64,000 nucleotides of DNA from Saccopteryx bilineata (GCF_036850765.1 NC_089493.1:11223632-11287631); one strand, 5' to 3'; shown: positions 22,901 to 31,327, numbered from the stretch's first letter. Numbers and translations are program-made. The notes: generated by a model not told the origin, from the letters alone.

Positions 22901-23858
22901 GATGTATGTAAAACTTAACCACTCTGCAGTGTAAACTCAACTGGTCAGCGAGAGCCACCTCAGTCCACACCACAAAGACCCCCAGGCTTTCTCCTCGGTT
23001 CCCCAGTGTTCCGTTCCACTGCCCTGGAAGGCAACCTTCATCCTACCAATTCTCATCCCTTGTTAGTTTTCTTGTACCCGCCTCAAGCCGTTTTCGTACC
23101 TAGAAATATATGAGTCACCCAACACTACATCACTCCCCCTCAAATCCTTGTTCACAAGTCTTCCAAATGCCAAATCTCCTCTTCAAACAGATCCTTCTCT
23201 CCCTTTCTCCCCGCGCTCTGCCTGGGACACCTGCTGTTCCGGTCCCCGTGCGGGGCAGACTGCGGAACGACCTGGCACTCGTCCCTCCAAAATACTACCC
23301 GCTCCCCCAACCTGCAGACGACCTGGTTGTCAGGGAGCCCAGCCCATTCGGGGAGGTTTTCAAATCCAGGGCTCTGCCCTTTAATTTTGCTTTGACTCTT
23401 CCCGCTCGTCTCCCAATAAATACTCTTAGGAGGAGGAAAGTAGGGACAAAGATGTCTGGAGCTGAGAGGTCACCGGGATGGCTTCGTGAAAACGGCGAGG
23501 CACCGAGAACACACAGGAGAGGAAGACAAGAGCGGCTGCTCCGGAGCCAAAGCCTGGAGAATCCTAAGCGGCCGGAGGAGGAAAGGGCGCAGGAGGCTGA
23601 GGGTGGAAGGGCAGCTGGGCCTGGTATGGGGAAGCCTGCTTCCCAAGGCGGCCCGGCAGGCGGGAATAGAGCCGGTCCGGCGGGGAGCAGAAGGTTCCGC
23701 GGGAATCCGAGGGAGCCGAGGCCCCGCCGCGCGCCCACCTGCGAGTAGGAACACTTTTCGGAGTCGCTGCCGCCCAGGACGGCGCACGCCTCATTCTCCA
23801 GCTCTTCGTCCTCTTCAAGTACGTCCACCAGCGACACGACGGGTTCGGCTCCTGCCAT
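5016..23858 (-). CDS. UBR7: UBR7, putative E3 ubiquitin-protein ligase (11 coding exons)
   Basis: Spliced minus-strand gene. I placed 11 coding exons with matching AG/GT borders and phase: 23739-23858, 20410-20543, 19906-19966, 18034-18129, 14875-14928, 14573-14678, 10925-11133, 10601-10750, 9918-10080, 8098-8159, 5016-5108. They sum to 1248 nt, or 415 residues; the human protein is about 425 from memory. Order: acidic N-terminus (VVSLVDVLEEDEELENEA), UBR-box zinc finger (exons 2-3, Cys/His-rich), PHD-type finger (exons 4-6, YCICKRPYP...CEDWFHGR...CQACMKRC), variable acidic linker (exon 7), conserved C-terminal region, and a basic SKKRRRVDG tail. Family knowledge: UBR7 is an atypical UBR-box protein whose PHD finger is linked to histone H2B monoubiquitination in the nucleus. 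It shares a CpG promoter with GON7. No stop or frameshift is seen. The N-terminus lacks about nine residues that I recall in human. Confidence 0.96.
5109..8097 (-). other. UBR7: UBR7 intron 10, no recognisable element
   Basis: About 3 kb of mostly unique AT-rich DNA with a poly(A) tract near 7080-7096. No SINE of the kinds that fill other introns was seen here. Confidence 0.6.
8098..8159 (-). CDS. UBR7: UBR7 coding exon 10
   Basis: 62 bp completing a Glu codon and encoding YNDLKTELKDYLKRFADEGT, followed by a GTACGT donor. Confidence 0.94.
8275..8675 (-). mobile_element. SINE, long tRNA-headed type (A), in UBR7 intron 9
   Basis: On the minus strand it reads GCCCTGGCCGGTTGGCTCAG, then a B-box-like GGTTCGATTCCCGGC, a pyrimidine block, a GC-rich body and a T/A-rich tail. 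Flanking TCAATTTTTCTTT duplications confirm retroposition. Confidence 0.93.
9166..9527 (+). mobile_element. SINE type A, in UBR7 intron 9
   Basis: Complete from the CCCTGGCCAGTTGGCTCAG head to a 20+ A tail. Short flanking AGTCGGG duplication. Confidence 0.93.
9918..10080 (-). CDS. UBR7: UBR7 coding exon 9
   Basis: 163 bp encoding KMYGDLDVLFLTDEYDTVL through MNRVQQVELIC plus one base, with a GTAAGG donor. This conserved C-terminal domain has no assigned fold that I can name. Confidence 0.95.
10601..10750 (-). CDS. UBR7: UBR7 coding exon 8
   Basis: 150 bp, 50 residues from TVFKNQHLNTESQ to KLCTCKDCM, TTTCAG acceptor and GTAAGC donor. It contains a conserved ATYWPLNWRSKLCTC segment. Confidence 0.94.
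10925..11133 (-). CDS. UBR7: UBR7 coding exon 7 (acidic linker)
   Basis: 209 bp, CTACAG acceptor and GTAA donor, encoding a low-complexity acidic stretch (DDGLALNVDGIGDQEVIKP, then a Ser-rich end FDLQ). It is the least conserved part of the protein compared with my memory of human, as expected for a linker. Confidence 0.93.
11154..11172. repeat. (CA)n microsatellite
   Basis: About nine CA units just upstream (minus-strand sense) of UBR7 exon 7, within 25 bp of the splice acceptor. Confidence 0.9.
11232..12390 (+). mobile_element. Internally deleted L1: 5'UTR joined to 3'UTR
   Basis: The first kilobase (AAGATGGTGGTATAGGTAAA, then ACAGAACAACCATCATTCA and a GC-rich stretch) matches the L1 5'UTR I recall from laurasiatherians. 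It passes directly near 12220 into a typical L1 3' end (CACCTGAAACTAATATTATA). ORF1 and ORF2 are absent. Confidence 0.8.
12433..12632 (-). mobile_element. SINE, short type (C)
   Basis: Reads on the minus strand GCCTGACCTGTGGTAGCGC with a short body and (CT)n-rich tail. AAAAAAATAT-like flanks. Confidence 0.85.
12773..12950 (+). mobile_element. SINE, CCTGGCTTG/VES-like type (D)
   Basis: CGCCCTGGCTTGATAGCTTG head, GTTTGATCCCC B-box-like motif, then (CT)n and an AT tail. Shorter than types A and B. Confidence 0.8.
12951..13132 (-). mobile_element. SINE type C
   Basis: Minus-strand GCCTGACTTGTGGTGGCAC head, ending in an A-rich tail that appears as poly-T at the left edge. ATCAAT-like flanks. Confidence 0.82.
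13328..13695 (-). mobile_element. SINE type A, in UBR7 intron 6
   Basis: Full-length minus-strand copy flanked by GAGGAAGCAATTTTT duplications on both sides. Confidence 0.93.
14573..14678 (-). CDS. UBR7: UBR7 coding exon 6 (end of PHD finger)
   Basis: 106 bp encoding HLGATPPESGDFQ...CQACMKRCSF...AAQWA plus one base. It holds the last PHD ligands (CQAC). The residue before the final Ala is Trp (TGG); I recall Leu in human. Confidence 0.94.
14875..14928 (-). CDS. UBR7: UBR7 coding exon 5 (PHD finger core)
   Basis: 54-bp exon encoding IPDEMIQCIVCEDWFHGR, phase 0 at both ends. It contains the CxxC...WFH core typical of PHD fingers. Confidence 0.95.
15401..15807 (-). mobile_element. SINE, CCTGACCAGG type (B)
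   Basis: On the minus strand it starts GCCTGACCAGGCGGTGGTGC, with CAAGC-rich repeats in the body and a long A tail. It sits inside the L1 remnant. Confidence 0.9.
16215..16395 (+). mobile_element. SINE type D
   Basis: CAGCCCTGGCCAGGTAGCTC head, GGTTCAATCCCCAGTC B-box-like motif, short CT tract and A-rich end. Inside the L1 remnant. Confidence 0.85.
16563..16899 (+). mobile_element. SINE type B
   Basis: Complete, GCCTGACCAGGTGGTGGCGC head and 25 bp poly(A), with AAAATTTTAAG flanking duplication. Nearly identical to the copy at 20649, so fairly young. Confidence 0.93.
16912..17254 (+). mobile_element. SINE type A
   Basis: Starts 12 bp after the previous SINE ends. Tail is (AAAAT)n. TTTTTAAGAG flanks. 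Confidence 0.92.
17321..17726 (-). mobile_element. SINE type A
   Basis: Minus-strand full-length copy bracketed by TTGAAGTCATTTTT duplications. Confidence 0.93.
18034..18129 (-). CDS. UBR7: UBR7 coding exon 4 (start of PHD finger)
   Basis: 96 bp, 32 residues from DKAKINSSNKYNDNFF to YPDPEDE, with CAG acceptor and GTAAG donor. YCIC supplies the first PHD zinc ligands. Confidence 0.95.
18281..18585 (-). mobile_element. SINE type B
   Basis: Flanked by perfect TTTTTGTACCTT duplications, just upstream of UBR7 exon 4. Confidence 0.92.
18865..19266 (+). mobile_element. SINE type A, diverged older copy
   Basis: GGCCCTGGCCAGTTAGCTCAG head with a long (CT)n tract at 18989-19016 and an (AAAAC)n tail. 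More substitutions than neighbours. Confidence 0.88.
19615..19776 (+). mobile_element. SINE type C
   Basis: GACCTGTGGTGGCACAGTGG head, flanked by TAACATTGATCTG duplications. It lies about 130 bp from UBR7 exon 3. Confidence 0.9.
19906..19966 (-). CDS. UBR7: UBR7 coding exon 3 (UBR-box, second part)
   Basis: 61 bp, TTTCAG acceptor and GTAAG donor, encoding NFRCDCGNSKFKNLECKLFP. It completes the UBR-box zinc cluster (CDCG). Confidence 0.95.
20410..20543 (-). CDS. UBR7: UBR7 coding exon 2 (UBR-box, first part)
   Basis: Begins after a TTTTAG acceptor with GSVKRQALYACSTC and ends LYTK plus two bases of an Arg codon before GTAAAAG. It carries the first Cys/His ligands of the UBR box (CSTC, CLAC, CHGSH). 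Confidence 0.95.
20649..20985 (+). mobile_element. SINE type B
   Basis: Complete copy with (AAAT)n tail and perfect 15-bp flanks AGATTATGTGACCCC. One of the youngest-looking insertions. Confidence 0.95.
21153..21475 (-). mobile_element. SINE type B
   Basis: Minus strand, flanked by AGAAGTTTAACATTTTC-like duplications. Confidence 0.9.
21590..22026 (+). mobile_element. Old L1 3'UTR with a nested reversed L1 fragment
   Basis: ATGTATGCTGAAACATTTAG and the terminal TCGAAATAAAAAGTTGAAG match an old L1 3' end. A reversed L1 3' fragment (about 21715-21848, GTATTGGGGTGGCATTG) interrupts it with GCAATTTATT duplicated on both sides. Confidence 0.7.
21715..21848 (-). mobile_element. Short reversed L1 3' end nested in older L1
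   Basis: On the minus strand it ends in the CACCTGAAACCTGTATAATT...CCCCAATA motif shared with the L1 ends at 29.8, 55.5 and 62.5 kb. Confidence 0.7.
22027..22224 (+). mobile_element. SINE type C
   Basis: GCCTGGCCTGTGGCAGTGCG head, short body, flanks AATAAAAGTTGAAG-like. Confidence 0.85.
22225..22415 (+). mobile_element. Old L1 3'UTR
   Basis: GTAATGTTCCGTATCTTGAT and ATTTGTGCACTTTTCCATAC are typical of old L1 3'UTRs. Confidence 0.6.
22488..22830 (+). mobile_element. SINE type B, head slightly truncated
   Basis: Starts CCAGGCAGTGGCGCAGTGG, lacking the first GCCTGA, then a full body and A-rich tail. In UBR7 intron 1. Confidence 0.9.
23739..23858 (-). CDS. UBR7: UBR7 coding exon 1
   Basis: Encodes 40 residues starting MAGAEPVVSLVDV and ending CSYSQ, followed by a GTGGGC donor. 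The ATG at 23858 sits in AGGATGG context. The human start region, as I recall it, has about nine extra residues between MAGAE and PVVSL; here the two segments are directly joined. Confidence 0.95.
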
Positions 23859-24111
23859 CCTCAACTGTCACCGGACCACAGCTTTACCCCGGAGGAGGCG
23901 GGAAAAGCGGCCACGAGAGGCGTGGCCTGAGGAGGCGGATCCTGAGCGCCAGGAACCAATCCCAAAGGAAGGAAGCGAAGGAAGGGGGAGGAGCGACTTC
24001 CGATAAACGGAAGTCACTCCTCTCGCTTCTCCCGCCGGCGCCTGCGGCAGGCTGGTTTCCGCATCCGGGTGATACTTCCCTGTGGCGCGTTCTGGAAGCT
24101 CCGTGGTTGCC

Positions 24112-24319
24112 ATGGAGGTTTTAGCAGAGTACGTCGGGCTGGACGGGCAGACGCAGCAGCTGCGAGTGCTTTGTGATGCGCCGCGCGACGCGGACCCTTA
24201 CGAGGGTTTACTGGCGGGCGTGGCCCAGATGAGGGATCTGGTGGCCGAGCTCTTTAGCCCCCAAGTACAGCAGGGAGCGCAGGGCGGAGTGGCGGTGGCA
24301 ACGGACGAGGCCTTGGACG
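24112..24319 (+). CDS. GON7: GON7 coding exon 1
   Basis: ATG in GCCATGG context; 69 codons plus one base, ending TTGGACG before the donor GTGAGC. It encodes the folded amphipathic part of GON7. Confidence 0.95.
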
Positions 24320-27208
24320 GTGAGCTCTGAGACGGTGGAGGGCAGGGAAGGGGCGCCCCCGGTAGCGGACTTGAAGAAAGTGAGCCTCAGGGGAGGAACA
24401 TTTCCACCTGAAAATGTTGACACCTTCTGCCATATCTGCGCGGAATTTGGGCAGCTTCTACCCGGCGTTTTCACAACTGTATTTCTTTTCATTTGTATCA
24501 CGTGTGGGGAGGTGTGGAACACCACGTGCCGAACACCTACTCCGTGCGAGGCACTGGGCCGAGCTCTGGAGAAGAAATAAGCAGATTGCGACTAAGGCCA
24601 TTAGTTGGCGGCCGTGACGGCCGCCAGGCAGGTGCAAGTTTGCATTAGATTCGGACAGTAGAGAAACAAGGGAGCCGAAAACTGGTGGGCTATTTCTTTT
24701 ATTCTAGCCTCGCACAGGGCAGGCGAGTAAAAACACACGGAACCAAAACCCACTCATTCAGTGTTCACAAAGCTACTAACACATCCAGGTTTTTCTAGAG
24801 TCAAAGGCCCCCACCAACTCACTCCCCTCCAGTTCACCATCTCCTTTCCTCTGCACAAACTGGCTTCTCCTTCAACAACCCGCAAAAAACGTGGTCTCCT
24901 CCTCTTAAAACTTTTTGGCGCTAAAACCCCTCCTCCAGCACACATTAGCATAACAAAGCCCTTTCTCAAGCAGGAAGGTAATTAGCAGTTTCACCTGGCA
25001 GTGGCCTTTTTTTTTTTTTTTTTTTTTTAATTTCTCGGAAGTTAGAAACAAGGAGGCAGACAGACTCCCATATGCGCCTGACCGCTATCCACCCCACACG
25101 CCCACCAGGGGGCAATGCTCGCCCCATCTGGGGCGTTGCTCCCCTGCAGCTGGAGCCCCTCTAGCGCCTGAGGCAGAGGCCATGAAGCCATCCTTACCGC
25201 CTGGGCCAACTTTGCTCCAACGGAGGAGGGGAAGAGAGAGACAGAGAGGAAGGAGAGGGGGAAGGGTGGAGAAGCAGATGGGCGCTTCTCCTGTGTTCCC
25301 TGGCGGGGAATCGAATCCGGGACATTCACACGCCAGGCTGACGCTCTCCCATTGAGCCAACCAGCCAGGGCGGTAGGTGCATTTTGACTGCCCCAAACTG
25401 AAGAACCCAAGAACTAAATAGTGAAGTCAGGGTTAAACTCCTCTGTAGAGTAGCTTATACACTGTACTTTCTCTTTCTTTCTTTTCCATCTCGATTACAT
25501 CTTGATAGTTCCAAATAATGAATTCAGAGAAAAGATTTGTTTCCGTGTCACATATATTGAGAGTGAAGGTCTGTTTCGTGGCTCCGAAAGTACCTCACTA
25601 ACCCGTGCTAAATGTTATCATTAACATAAGGACAAGAGTATATCTATGGCCATTTTTAAAAATATCATTATTGGAAAAATAACTACCACCTGCTCTATTA
25701 ATGTTGGGTCTGTAATATCTTTGTATTAGGTGGACATGTTTTTGTATTTGCTTAATGAAATCCCTGTAAAGCTTAGGTTTGAACTATCTTTGTTAAAAGT
25801 GATAGAGATAAAGTGGTGAGTTTTATGTTATATGAATTATATCTCAACAAACAAATACAAAGTAAAAAATTATAAATATTAAAGAAAAGTGATAGAACTT
25901 AACACTAAAAATACAAATAATCTAATTACCAAATATACAAAGGAGTTGAATAGATTGAATAGATAGTTCTCCAAATAAGATATGTGGAGCTAGCCCTGGC
26001 CAATTGGCTCAGTGGTAGCACATCGGCCCGGCATGTGGATGTCCCAGGTTCGATTCCTGGTCAGGGCACACTAGGCAGCCAAGGCTTCAGTGGAGCGAAG
26101 TTGGCCCAGACACTGAGGATGACTCCATGGCCCGCCTCAGGTGCTAGGATGGCTCTGGTTGCAACGTAGCAACTCCCCAGATGGGCAGAGCATCTCGCCC
26201 CCTGGTAGGCTTGCTGGGTGGATCCCGCTCAAACACATGCAGGAGTCTGTCTCTCTGCCTCCCAGCTTCTCACTTGAGAAAAAAAATACAATAAATAAGT
26301 AAATAAATAAAAAAGATGTGGAGCCAATAAGCACATGAAAAGATGCTCACCATCACTGGCCATTAGAGAAATGCAAATCAAAATCACAATGAAGTACCAC
26401 TAAGTGCCCACTGGGATAGCTGTAATAAAAAAGAACAGTAATAGGCCCTGGCTCGTTGGCTCAGTGGTAGAGCGTCGGCCTGGCGTGTGGAAGTCCCAGG
26501 TACGATTCCCGGCCAGGGCACACAGGAGAAGCGCCCATCTACTTCTCCACCCCTCCCCCTCTCCTTTCTCTCTGTCTCTCTCTTCCCCTCCTGCAGCCAA
26601 GGCTCCATTGGAGCAAAGATGGCCCGGGCGCTGGGGATGGCTCCTTGGCCTCTGCCCCAGGCACTAGAGTGGCTCTGGTCGCAACGAGCGACGCCCCGGA
26701 GGGGCAGAGCATCTCCCCCTGGTGGGCAGAGCGTCGCCCCCTGGTGGGCGTGCCGGGTGGATCCCGTTCAGACGCATGCGGGAGTCTGTCTGACTGTCTC
26801 TCCCCGTTTCCAGCTTCAAAAAAATACAAAAAAAAACAAAAAAAAAAAGAACAGTAATAAATGTTGGCTAGAATATGAAGAAATTGGAACCCTCATCCAT
26901 TGCTGGTGAAAATGTAAAATGGTACATGATCAGTGTGGCACAGTAGACAAAGCATTGACCTGGGACACAGGTCCAAGTTCGAAACCCTGAGGTCGCTGGC
27001 TTGAGTGTGGGCTCTCCAGCTTGAGCACTGATTGTACGGCTTGAGCATGGGATCATGTTGAGCCATGGTCACTGGCTAAGCCTGAGACACCCCCACCCCA
27101 GTCAAGGCACATACAATCAGTGAACAACTGAAGTGACGCAACTGCAAATCAATGCTTCTCATTTCTCTCCCTTCCTGCTTCCTGTGTGTGTCTCCCTCTC
27201 CTTCCTCA

Positions 27209-27243
<35 letters not shown>

Positions 27244-28550
27244 GGTAAAATGACATGCCTTCTTTGGAAAAGAGTGTGGCAATTTCTCATAAAGTTAAAC
27301 ATAAACTTCCCATCTGACCCAGCATTTCCACTTTCAGTTCTCCCAAGAGAATTGGAGACATATGTTCACACAAAAATTTATACAGTAATGTTCAGAGCAT
27401 CATCATATATAATAGTTAAAAAGTGGAAACAACATAAAGGCAACAACTGATGAGTGGATAACAAACTGGTATATCCATATAGTGGAATACTGTTCAGCAA
27501 TGAAAGAATGAAGAACAGATACATGCTACAGCATCAATGAACCTTGAAAGCTCGCTAAGTGAAAGAAGCGGATTCACACGGCCACATATTGTACGATTTC
27601 ATTTATATGAATTGTCCAGAATAGACAAATCTAGAAAGTAGAGGATCTTATTAACCATCGTCACCCCAATAAAAGAGAAAAAAAAAAGTAGATTGGTGGT
27701 TGCCACGGCCAGAGAGGAATAAGAAGTGACCTAATGGAGATGGGGTTTCTTTCCGGGATGATGAATGTGTTACAGAAGTAGATGGTGGTAATTGCACAAC
27801 CTTGTGAGTATACTAAAAATCAGTAAGATATATACTTTAAAAGAGTCAATTTTATAGTTATATGAATTAGAGCTTCAAAGAAAGCGGTAGAAAAGAAGGG
27901 TTTTAAACACCAAAATTACTGATTTTTTTTTTTTTTGTATTTTTCTGAAGTTGGAAATGGGGAGGCAGTCAGACAGACTCCCGCATGCGCCCAACCAGGA
28001 TCCACCCGGCACGCCCACCAGGGGGCGATGCTCTGCCCATCTGGGGCATTGCTCTGTTGCAACCAGAGCCACTCTAGCGCCTGAAGCAGAAGCCATGAAG
28101 CCATCCCCAACGCCTGGGCCAACTTTGCTCCAGTGGAACCTTGGCTGAGGGAGGGGAAGAGAGAGACAGAGAGGAAGGAGAGGGGGAGGGGTGGAGAAGC
28201 AGATGGGCACTTCTCCTGTGTGCCCTGGCCGGGAATCGAACCCAGGACTCCTGCACACCAGGCCGATGCTCTACCTCTGAGCAAACCGGCTAGGGCCTGA
28301 AATATTTTTAATAGTACATACTTCACATCTGGAATATGCATGGTTTTATTAATCCAGTGGGGAGATGGCCTCATTGTCAACCATTTTAATTATATTTCTT
28401 TCAACCAATGAATGTATTGTCATACAGCAAATATTTATTTTAAAAGGTGATGATGAAGATGATGCAGAAGATGAAAATAACATTGATAACAGAACTAACT
28501 CAGAGGGACCATCTGATGCAAAACGGCCAAAACCACCATCCATATCTTAG
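24112..28550 (+). CDS. GON7: GON7, KEOPS complex subunit (2 coding exons)
   Basis: Exon 1 is 24112-24319 and exon 2 is 28447-28550, joined in phase at a Gly codon. The product is 103 residues; human GON7 is 100 as I recall. The N-terminus [19 protein letters not shown], the central [16 protein letters not shown] helix and the acidic [13 protein letters not shown] tail followed by KRPKPPS match GON7/C14orf142. Family knowledge: GON7 is a small, largely disordered KEOPS subunit that binds LAGE3/OSGEP and supports N6-threonylcarbamoyladenosine formation on tRNAs. AATAAA at 28654-28659 closes a short 3'UTR. The gene is transcribed divergently from UBR7. It looks intact. Confidence 0.95.
25007..25371 (-). 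mobile_element. SINE type A, in GON7 intron
   Basis: Minus strand, long poly-T left edge and GCCCTGGCTGGTTGGCTCAA head at right. AGGTGC-like flank. Confidence 0.9.
25993..26313 (+). mobile_element. SINE type A with internal deletion
   Basis: Normal head, but the pyrimidine block is missing so that AGGGCACACTAGGCAGCCAA joins head to body. (AAAT)n tail and GATGTGGAGC flanks. Confidence 0.9.
26444..26848 (+). mobile_element. SINE type A, extended
   Basis: Full length, with a small tandem duplication of the CCCCCTGGTGGGC segment near 26710-26750. AAGAACAGTAATA flanks. Confidence 0.93.
26925..27241 (+). mobile_element. SINE type B, diverged, (CA)n tail
   Basis: GTGTGGCACAGTAGACAAAG replaces the usual head. 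The 3' tail is a (CA)n tract at 27213-27240. GTAAAATG-like flanks. Confidence 0.85.
27923..28295 (-). mobile_element. SINE type A
   Basis: Minus strand, 150 bp ahead of GON7 exon 2. ACTGATTTTTT/CTGAAATATTTTT-like flanks. Confidence 0.9.
28447..28550 (+). CDS. GON7: GON7 coding exon 2
   Basis: Starts after TTTTAAAAG, completes Gly, then encodes an acidic run ([11 protein letters not shown]), a short [13 protein letters not shown] tail and a TAG stop. An AATAAA follows about 100 bp later. Confidence 0.94.
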
Positions 28551-28653
28551 TTATCACACTGACATTTCAGGAAGATTTCTGCTCTAATTTGGAAAAGCAT
28601 TTGTTTTATTCTCCTGGCACAGTTTTGTCAAAAAAACCCTTCTGTTTCAAGCC

Positions 28654-28659
28654 AATAAA
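28654..28659 (+). terminator. GON7: GON7 poly(A) signal
   Basis: AATAAA about 100 bp after the GON7 stop, with T/G-rich sequence downstream (28674-28695). Confidence 0.7.
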
Positions 28660-28871
28660 GATAAAATGTTTTGAAATGAATCTGTTTTCGTGAGTGAGAA
28701 ATTTCAGACCATGGAAAAAATAGAGAACACTTTATAATGTATAAAATTCTCTAAGTTGTCAACTGAAGTTTTATTGTTTTCTACTTTTAAAGTAACCAAT
28801 TTGTGTAATGTCTACATCTTTTCACTTCTGATACAGAAGTACATGTCATTGTTCACAGCAGAAACATTTCA

Positions 28872-29250
28872 GGCCCTGGCCGGTTGGCTCAGCGGTAGAG
28901 CGTCAGCCTGGCCTGTGGGGGACCTGGGTTCGATTCCCAGCCAGGGCACATAGGAGAAGTGCCCATTTGCTTCTCCACCCCCCTCCCCTCCTTCCTCTCT
29001 GTCTCTCTCTTCCCCTCCCGCAGCCAAGGCTCCATTGGAGCAAAGATGGCCTGGGCGCTGGGGATGGCTCCTTGGCCTCTGCCCCAGGCGCTGGAGTAGC
29101 TCTGGTCGCGGCAGAGCGACGCCCCAGAGGGGCAGAGCATCGCCCCCTGGTGGGCGTGCTGGGTGGATCCCGGTCGGGCGCATGCGGGAGTCTGTCTGAC
29201 TGTCTCTCCCCGTTTCCAGCTTCAGAAAAATACAAAAAAAAAAAAAAAAA
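28872..29250 (+). mobile_element. SINE type A
   Basis: Full length with perfect AGAAACATTTCA duplications, about 200 bp past the GON7 poly(A) signal. Confidence 0.94.
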
Positions 29251-29348
29251 AGAAACATTTCAAAGAACTGACATGAGCAAGTGATGAAATTGGGTATTGA
29301 ATATAAGAATGACAATCTGTATGATGGAATTTTCCACTTGAAACCTAT

Positions 29349-29535
29349 ACCATATTTTTTGCTCCATAAGATGCACTTTTTTCCCAAAAAAGTAGAGGGG
29401 GAAATGCCTGTGCATCTTGTGGAGCAAAAAATACGGTATTTTATTAACTATTTTAACTCACCATTTGGTTTAGAATATTTTTTTTCTTGTTTTCCTCCTT
29501 AAAACCCTGGTCAGGTGCGTCTTATGGGGCGAGTA
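29349..29535. mobile_element. Mariner-type MITE (palindromic)
   Basis: TACCATATTTTTTGCTCCAT at 29349 is mirrored by GGAGCAAAAAATACGGTA at 29422-29439, with TA at both ends. A further piece ending GCGTCTTATGGGGCGAG follows. It resembles mariner MITEs known from bats. Confidence 0.65.
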
Positions 29536-29799
29536 ATTTTATTAACCAATGTCACCTCAGTAAATTTAGTTTTTTTTAAATGGCAGTCTTTTTAAGTAGA
29601 AAGAAAATGGGAGTAGAGAGAGGTGCTAAAGATAAAGGAGAGCCCTTGAGAGAAACTCAGGGAAACGGGATCCACACTCACACCCAATATACAGACATCA
29701 GAGATGGTTCCACCAGCAAATATGTAGAGGGGCCAGAAGGAGGTTTACAGTGTGAGTATGTGCAACAGTTTATTCTTAGAAGGACTGGGTGGAAAAGGG

Positions 29800-30020
29800 A
29801 GCTTAAAGCTCATGCATGGACACCTGAATAGTGATTGCCAGGGTGGGGGACTGGGGGAAGGTGGAAGAGGATGTATAGGCAGATAAATGGTGATGGACAG
29901 AGACTTGACCTGGGGTGGTGAACACAGTGCATTGTACAGATAAAATGCTGTGGAATTGTCCATCTGGAAGCCGTATAATTTTGTTGACCAAAATCACCTC
30001 AGTAAATTCAATTAAAATGT
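29800..30020 (+). mobile_element. L1 3' end
   Basis: GTGATTGCCAGGGTGGGG and CCGTATAATTTTGTTGACCA ... CAGTAAATTCAATTAAAATG form the same 3' end seen at 55.5 and 62.5 kb. Confidence 0.7.
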
Positions 30021-30130
30021 TTTTTAAATATTCTTGTATTATTTATTAATTACTGTATTTTCCATACAAACAACTGTAAACCTACTTTTGCTCCAACCTG
30101 TATATTTAACTTGTACCTTAAGAGCCAATA

Positions 30131-30500
30131 GCGCCCTAGCTGGTTGGCTCAGCAGTAGAGCGTTGGCCTGGTGTGTGAAAGTCCTGGGTTCGATTTCCAG
30201 CCAGGGCACACAGGAGAAACAACCATCTGCTTCTCTACCCGTCCTCCTCTCCCTTCTCTCTGTCTCTCTCTTCCCCTCCTGTAGCCATGGCTCAATCGGT
30301 GCTAGTGAGTTGGCCTCAGGTGCTAAGGATGGCTCTATGACTTCCACCTCAGGTGCTAAAAAAATGGCTCAGTTCGGAGCAGCGATCCCAGATGGGCAGA
30401 GCATCACCCCCTAGTGGGCTTTCCAGGTAGATCCCAGTCCTATCACATGCAGGGGTCTGTCTCTCTGCCTCTCCTCCTTTCACTGAAAAAAAAAAGAAAA
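30131..30500 (+). mobile_element. SINE type A, diverged
   Basis: GCGCCCTAGCTGGTTGGCTC head, body with many substitutions, A-rich tail. Confidence 0.88.
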
Positions 30501-30511
30501 ATGCCAGTGGT

Positions 30512-30760
30512 GCCTGACTGGTGGTGGCGCTGTGGGTAGAGTGTGAGGTCCCAGTTTTGAAGCACCAAGGTCACCAGCTTGAGCATGTGCTCATCTAGCT
30601 TGAGCACAGGAGTCCCTGGTTTGAGCATGAGATCATCCACCTGATCCCAAGGTTGCTGGCTCAAGGAGTCACTGGCTCAACTGGAGCCCCCCCCCAAGGC
30701 ACATACGAGAAGCAATCAGTCAACTCTCCCTTTCTCTCACACTAAAAAAAAAAAAAAAAA
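30512..30760 (+). mobile_element. SINE type B, diverged
   Basis: GCCTGACTGGTGGTGGCGCT head, poly(A) tail and GCCAGTGG/GCCAAATGGG flanks, 12 bp after the previous SINE. Confidence 0.85.
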
Positions 30761-30915
30761 GCCAAATGGGGTGTGCTTTTATACTGTGATGTGTTATACA
30801 TATAATCACAAATATCTTTAAGTAAACAGTCTGTGTTGACTATAACTTAGATATTTCCTTTCATCCTGTAGTCATACTGATTTTAACAAAGAACTATTTT
30901 TAAATCCTGTGTGTA

Positions 30916-31300
30916 GCCCTGGCCGGTTGGCTCGGTGGTAGAGCGTCCGCCTGGCGTGCGGAAGTCCCCGTTCGATTCCCGGCCAGGGCACACAGGAGAG
31001 GCGCCCATCTGCTTCTCCACCGCTCCCCCTCTCCTTCCTCTCTGTCTCTCTCTTCCCCTCCCGCAGCTGAGGCTCCACTGGAGCTAAAAGATGGCCCGGG
31101 CGCTGGGGATGGCTCCTTGGCCTCTGCCCCAGGCGCTAGAGTGGCTCTGGTCACGACAGAGCGAAGCCCCGGATGGGCAGAGCATCACCCCCTGGTGGGC
31201 GTACCGGGTGGATCCCAGTCGGGCGCATGCGGGAGTCTGTCTGCCTCCCTGTTTCCAGCTTCAGAAAAATACAAAAAAAAAAAGAAAGAAAAGAAAAGAA
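30916..31300 (+). mobile_element. SINE type A followed by (GT)n
   Basis: Full length. The target duplication AATCCTGTGTGTG on the right has expanded into the (GT)n tract at 31303-31327. Confidence 0.93.
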
Positions 31301-31302
31301 AT

Positions 31303-31327
31303 CGTGTGTGTGTGTGTGTGTGTGTGT
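31303..31327. repeat. (GT)n microsatellite
   Basis: About 12 GT units directly after a SINE tail, apparently grown from its target-site duplication. Confidence 0.85.

Larger units (their letters stand above)
23560..24340. promoter_or_regulatory. CpG-rich bidirectional promoter of UBR7 and GON7
   Basis: The two start codons (23858 minus, 24112 plus) are 253 bp apart, head-to-head, in GC-rich DNA with many CpGs. There is no obvious TATA box. Motifs CGGAAG/CTTCCG, resembling ETS sites, occur between the starts (around 23996-24015). The layout matches the human locus as I know it. Confidence 0.8.
25870..27890 (+). mobile_element. Old L1 ORF2 3' region and 3'UTR in GON7 intron, split by three SINEs
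   Basis: AAGCACATGAAAAGATGCTC, ATGCAAATCAAAATCACAAT and GTGGAATACTGTTCAGCAAT are diagnostic L1 ORF2 3' motifs in order on the plus strand. SINEs at 25993-26313, 26444-26848 and 26925-27241 interrupt it. Confidence 0.85.

Noticed and set aside
23110..23748. 212-residue plus-strand frame overlapping UBR7 exon 1
   Set aside because: Lies in the CpG promoter antisense to UBR7, Arg/Gly-rich without recognisable similarity.
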